Shown piece after piece: positions 62,663-64,000 of a DNA stretch of 64,000 bases. The notes below the pieces were generated by a model. It saw only the letters and a list, made by a program, of their open reading frames with translations. It made no database searches and was not told where the DNA came from. Source of the stretch: Caulobacter sp. 602-2 (GTDB lineage Bacteria; Pseudomonadota; Alphaproteobacteria; Caulobacterales; Caulobacteraceae); NCBI RefSeq assembly GCF_011043625.1, contig NZ_JAAKGT010000001.1, positions 248,001 through 312,000 on the forward strand, written 5' to 3'. The first letter of the stretch is position 1; every line of letters starts with the position of its first letter. The position numbers and the translations under genes are program-made.

Positions 62663-64000
62663 CCGACGCCGCGCCACCGCCAGAACCCGTCGAGCAAGTG
62701 GCCGAAGCCGCGGCCAAGGTCGCGCGCCGCATCGGCGGCCCCGGCTGGCTGATCATCATCTCGGTGACGCTGGTGGCCATCGTCGCGCTGGTGCTGGGCG
62801 TCGTTCGCTACGGCGTGATCACCCCGCAGGGCCGGGCCTTCCTCGAAGCCCGCACCAGCGGCCTGAAGCTGGGCCGCATCGGCACGCTGAAGATCGAGGG
62901 CCTGTCTGGCGACATCTGGCGTGACTTCGGGGTTCGCCGGCTGACCATCTCCGACGAGAAGGGCGTCTGGCTGGAGGGCGCGGACCTGCGCGTGGTCTGG
63001 AAGCCGCGCGAGCTTTGGTGGCGGCGTTTCCACGCTGAAAGCATCGAGGCGCGGCAGGTGACCCTGGTGCGTCGTCCGACCCTTGGCCCCAAGGGCAAGT
63101 CGGGCGCCGCGCCGATCTCGGCCGATCTCGACGCCTTCAAGCTGCGGCTGGTGACCCGCCCGGCGTTCAGCAACGTCGCCGGCGATTTCGACCTGTCGGG
63201 CGCCTACGAGATGGCGCGCATGGGCGGCCAGGCCGGACGGCTGTCGGCCGCCAGCCGGCTGCACCCCGGTGATCACCTGGACCTCGTCTTCGACCTGGGC
63301 CGCGACAAGACCCTGCTGCTGACGGCCGTGGGCCGCGAGGCCAAGGGCGGCGCCCTGGCCGGAAGCCTCGGTCTTCCCGCCGATCGCCCCTTCATGCTCG
63401 ACGCCAAGGCCAATGGCACGACCGAGGCCGGCGCCTTCACCGTCAAGGCCCAGAGCGGCCAGGACGTGCCCCTGCGCGCCGGCGGCGCCTGGAACGCCCA
63501 GGGCGGTTCGGCCAGCGGTCATGTCGATCTGGCCGCCTCCAGCCACACCGATCTCTACGAGCGTATGTTCGGGGCGGCGGTGGACGTCGACGTGGTCGGT
63601 CGCAAGGCCGGCGCGCTGACCGATCTGTCGCTGAAGCTGCGGGCGCCCAACCTGTCGCTGGACGCTCGCGGTCCGACCGATCTGACCAAGCGCCGCACGG
63701 CGCCGGAAGGCGTGACCTTCTCGGCGGCCGTGAAGGATCTCTCGAAGATCACGCCGATGCCGAAGATGGGCGCGGCCAGGGCGCAGGGCGTCTTCAAGCT
63801 GGGCGACGGCGGCTTCTCGGTCGAAGGGCCGGGCGACGTGTCCAATCTGGAACTGTTCGGCTATCGCCTGGCGCGGGCCAAAGGGCCGGTCTTCGTCGGC
63901 TGGAGCAAGGGCGAACTGACCATCCGCGCCTCGGCGAGCGGCGAAGGCGGGGCCGGCGAGGGGCTTCTGGCGCCGCTGGGCCGTGCGCCCAAGGCCGACT
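62659..64000 (+). CDS. tamB: translocation/assembly module TamB, 5' part
   Basis: The frame starts at TTG and remains open to the end of the window (447 codons seen). The protein has one N-terminal membrane helix (GWLIIISVTLVAIVALVLGVV) and then the AsmA-like, repetitive beta domain of TamB: FLEARTSGLKLGRIGTLKIEGLSGDIW, LRVVWKPRELWWRRFHAESIEARQ and VAGDFDLSGAYEMAR. TamB spans the periplasm as a hydrophobic groove and works with TamA. The C-terminal DUF490 domain lies beyond the window. Confidence 0.93.
   Translation, partial: MTDAAPPPEPVEQVAEAAAKVARRIGGPGWLIIISVTLVAIVALVLGVVRYGVITPQGRAFLEARTSGLKLGRIGTLKIEGLSGDIWRDFGVRRLTISDEKGVWLEGADLRVVWKPRELWWRRFHAESIEARQVTLVRRPTLGPKGKSGAAPISADLDAFKLRLVTRPAFSNVAGDFDLSGAYEMARMGGQAGRLSAASRLHPGDHLDLVFDLGRDKTLLLTAVGREAKGGALAGSLGLPADRPFMLDAKANGTTEAGAFTVKAQSGQDVPLRAGGAWNAQGGSASGHVDLAASSHTDLYERMFGAAVDVDVVGRKAGALTDLSLKLRAPNLSLDARGPTDLTKRRTAPEGVTFSAAVKDLSKITPMPKMGAARAQGVFKLGDGGFSVEGPGDVSNLELFGYRLARAKGPVFVGWSKGELTIRASASGEGGAGEGLLAPLGRAPKAD

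Overview
The window is high-GC alphaproteobacterial DNA that I assign to Caulobacter or a very close relative. The diagnostic genes are popZ (polar organiser), popA (c-di-GMP effector with REC-REC-degenerate GGDEF architecture), hdaA, a TolC outer-membrane protein directly followed by popZ and valS, and short GC-rich intergenic palindromes. No phage, plasmid, transposase or CRISPR array is visible. Most genes are housekeeping or envelope genes in short runs that often overlap by 1-4 nt.

Layout. 1-2.2 kb: ndk tail with terminator, a small unknown gene, and leftward purM-purN. 2.3-5.7 kb: RNase D, a membrane hybrid histidine kinase and a small membrane protein. 5.8-10.5 kb: leftward hdaA-ppk-ppx, with a cluster of DnaA-box-like repeats upstream of hdaA. 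10.7-13.8 kb: EcsC-family protein, DsbA-family oxidoreductase, PopA. 13.9-18.1 kb: CaiB/BaiF CoA-transferase/racemase, YihY membrane protein, and a leftward rsmC-like/pseudouridine synthase/TusA run with 4-nt overlaps. 18.2-24.2 kb: cysteine-hydrolase-fold protein, DUF4424 protein, tRNA-Ser, rlpA, then tmk-holB-tatD-MBL hydrolase. 24.2-28.3 kb: small unknown genes, two tandem tRNA-Asn genes each with its own promoter, a frameshifted membrane-protein gene and a winged-helix regulator beside a perfect palindrome.

28.3-36.2 kb: PIMT-like protein, tolC, popZ, valS and an acyl-CoA synthetase. 36.2-37.1 kb: a 0.9-kb stretch without a gene, holding palindromic repeats and a ~350-nt segment with complementary ends and many internal hairpins, which is a candidate structured RNA. 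37.1-46.7 kb: recG, alpha/beta hydrolase, a lipoprotein, a polar amino-acid ABC importer (binding protein, permease, ATPase), a Ste24-type M48 protease, an SRPBCC protein and a FabH-like ketoacyl synthase. 47-49.5 kb: outer-membrane barrel, DUF805 protein, sterol-desaturase-family enzyme. 49.5-52.8 kb: a two-gene pectin operon (rhamnogalacturonan lyase, oligogalacturonate lyase). 53.1-55.9 kb: sulfate importer cysTWA without an adjacent binding protein. 56-60.6 kb: SPFH protein, then a leftward ATP-grasp/alpha-E/transglutaminase operon. 60.9-64 kb: tamA followed by the 5' part of tamB.

No clearly new multi-gene system stands out. The observations most worth a second look are the putative structured RNA at ~36.5-36.8 kb, the DnaA-box-like array at hdaA, the unassigned terminator and possible sRNA before the tRNA-Asn pair, and the degenerate PIMT-like protein next to tolC/popZ. 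All functional names rest on motif and family recognition by eye. No database search was run.
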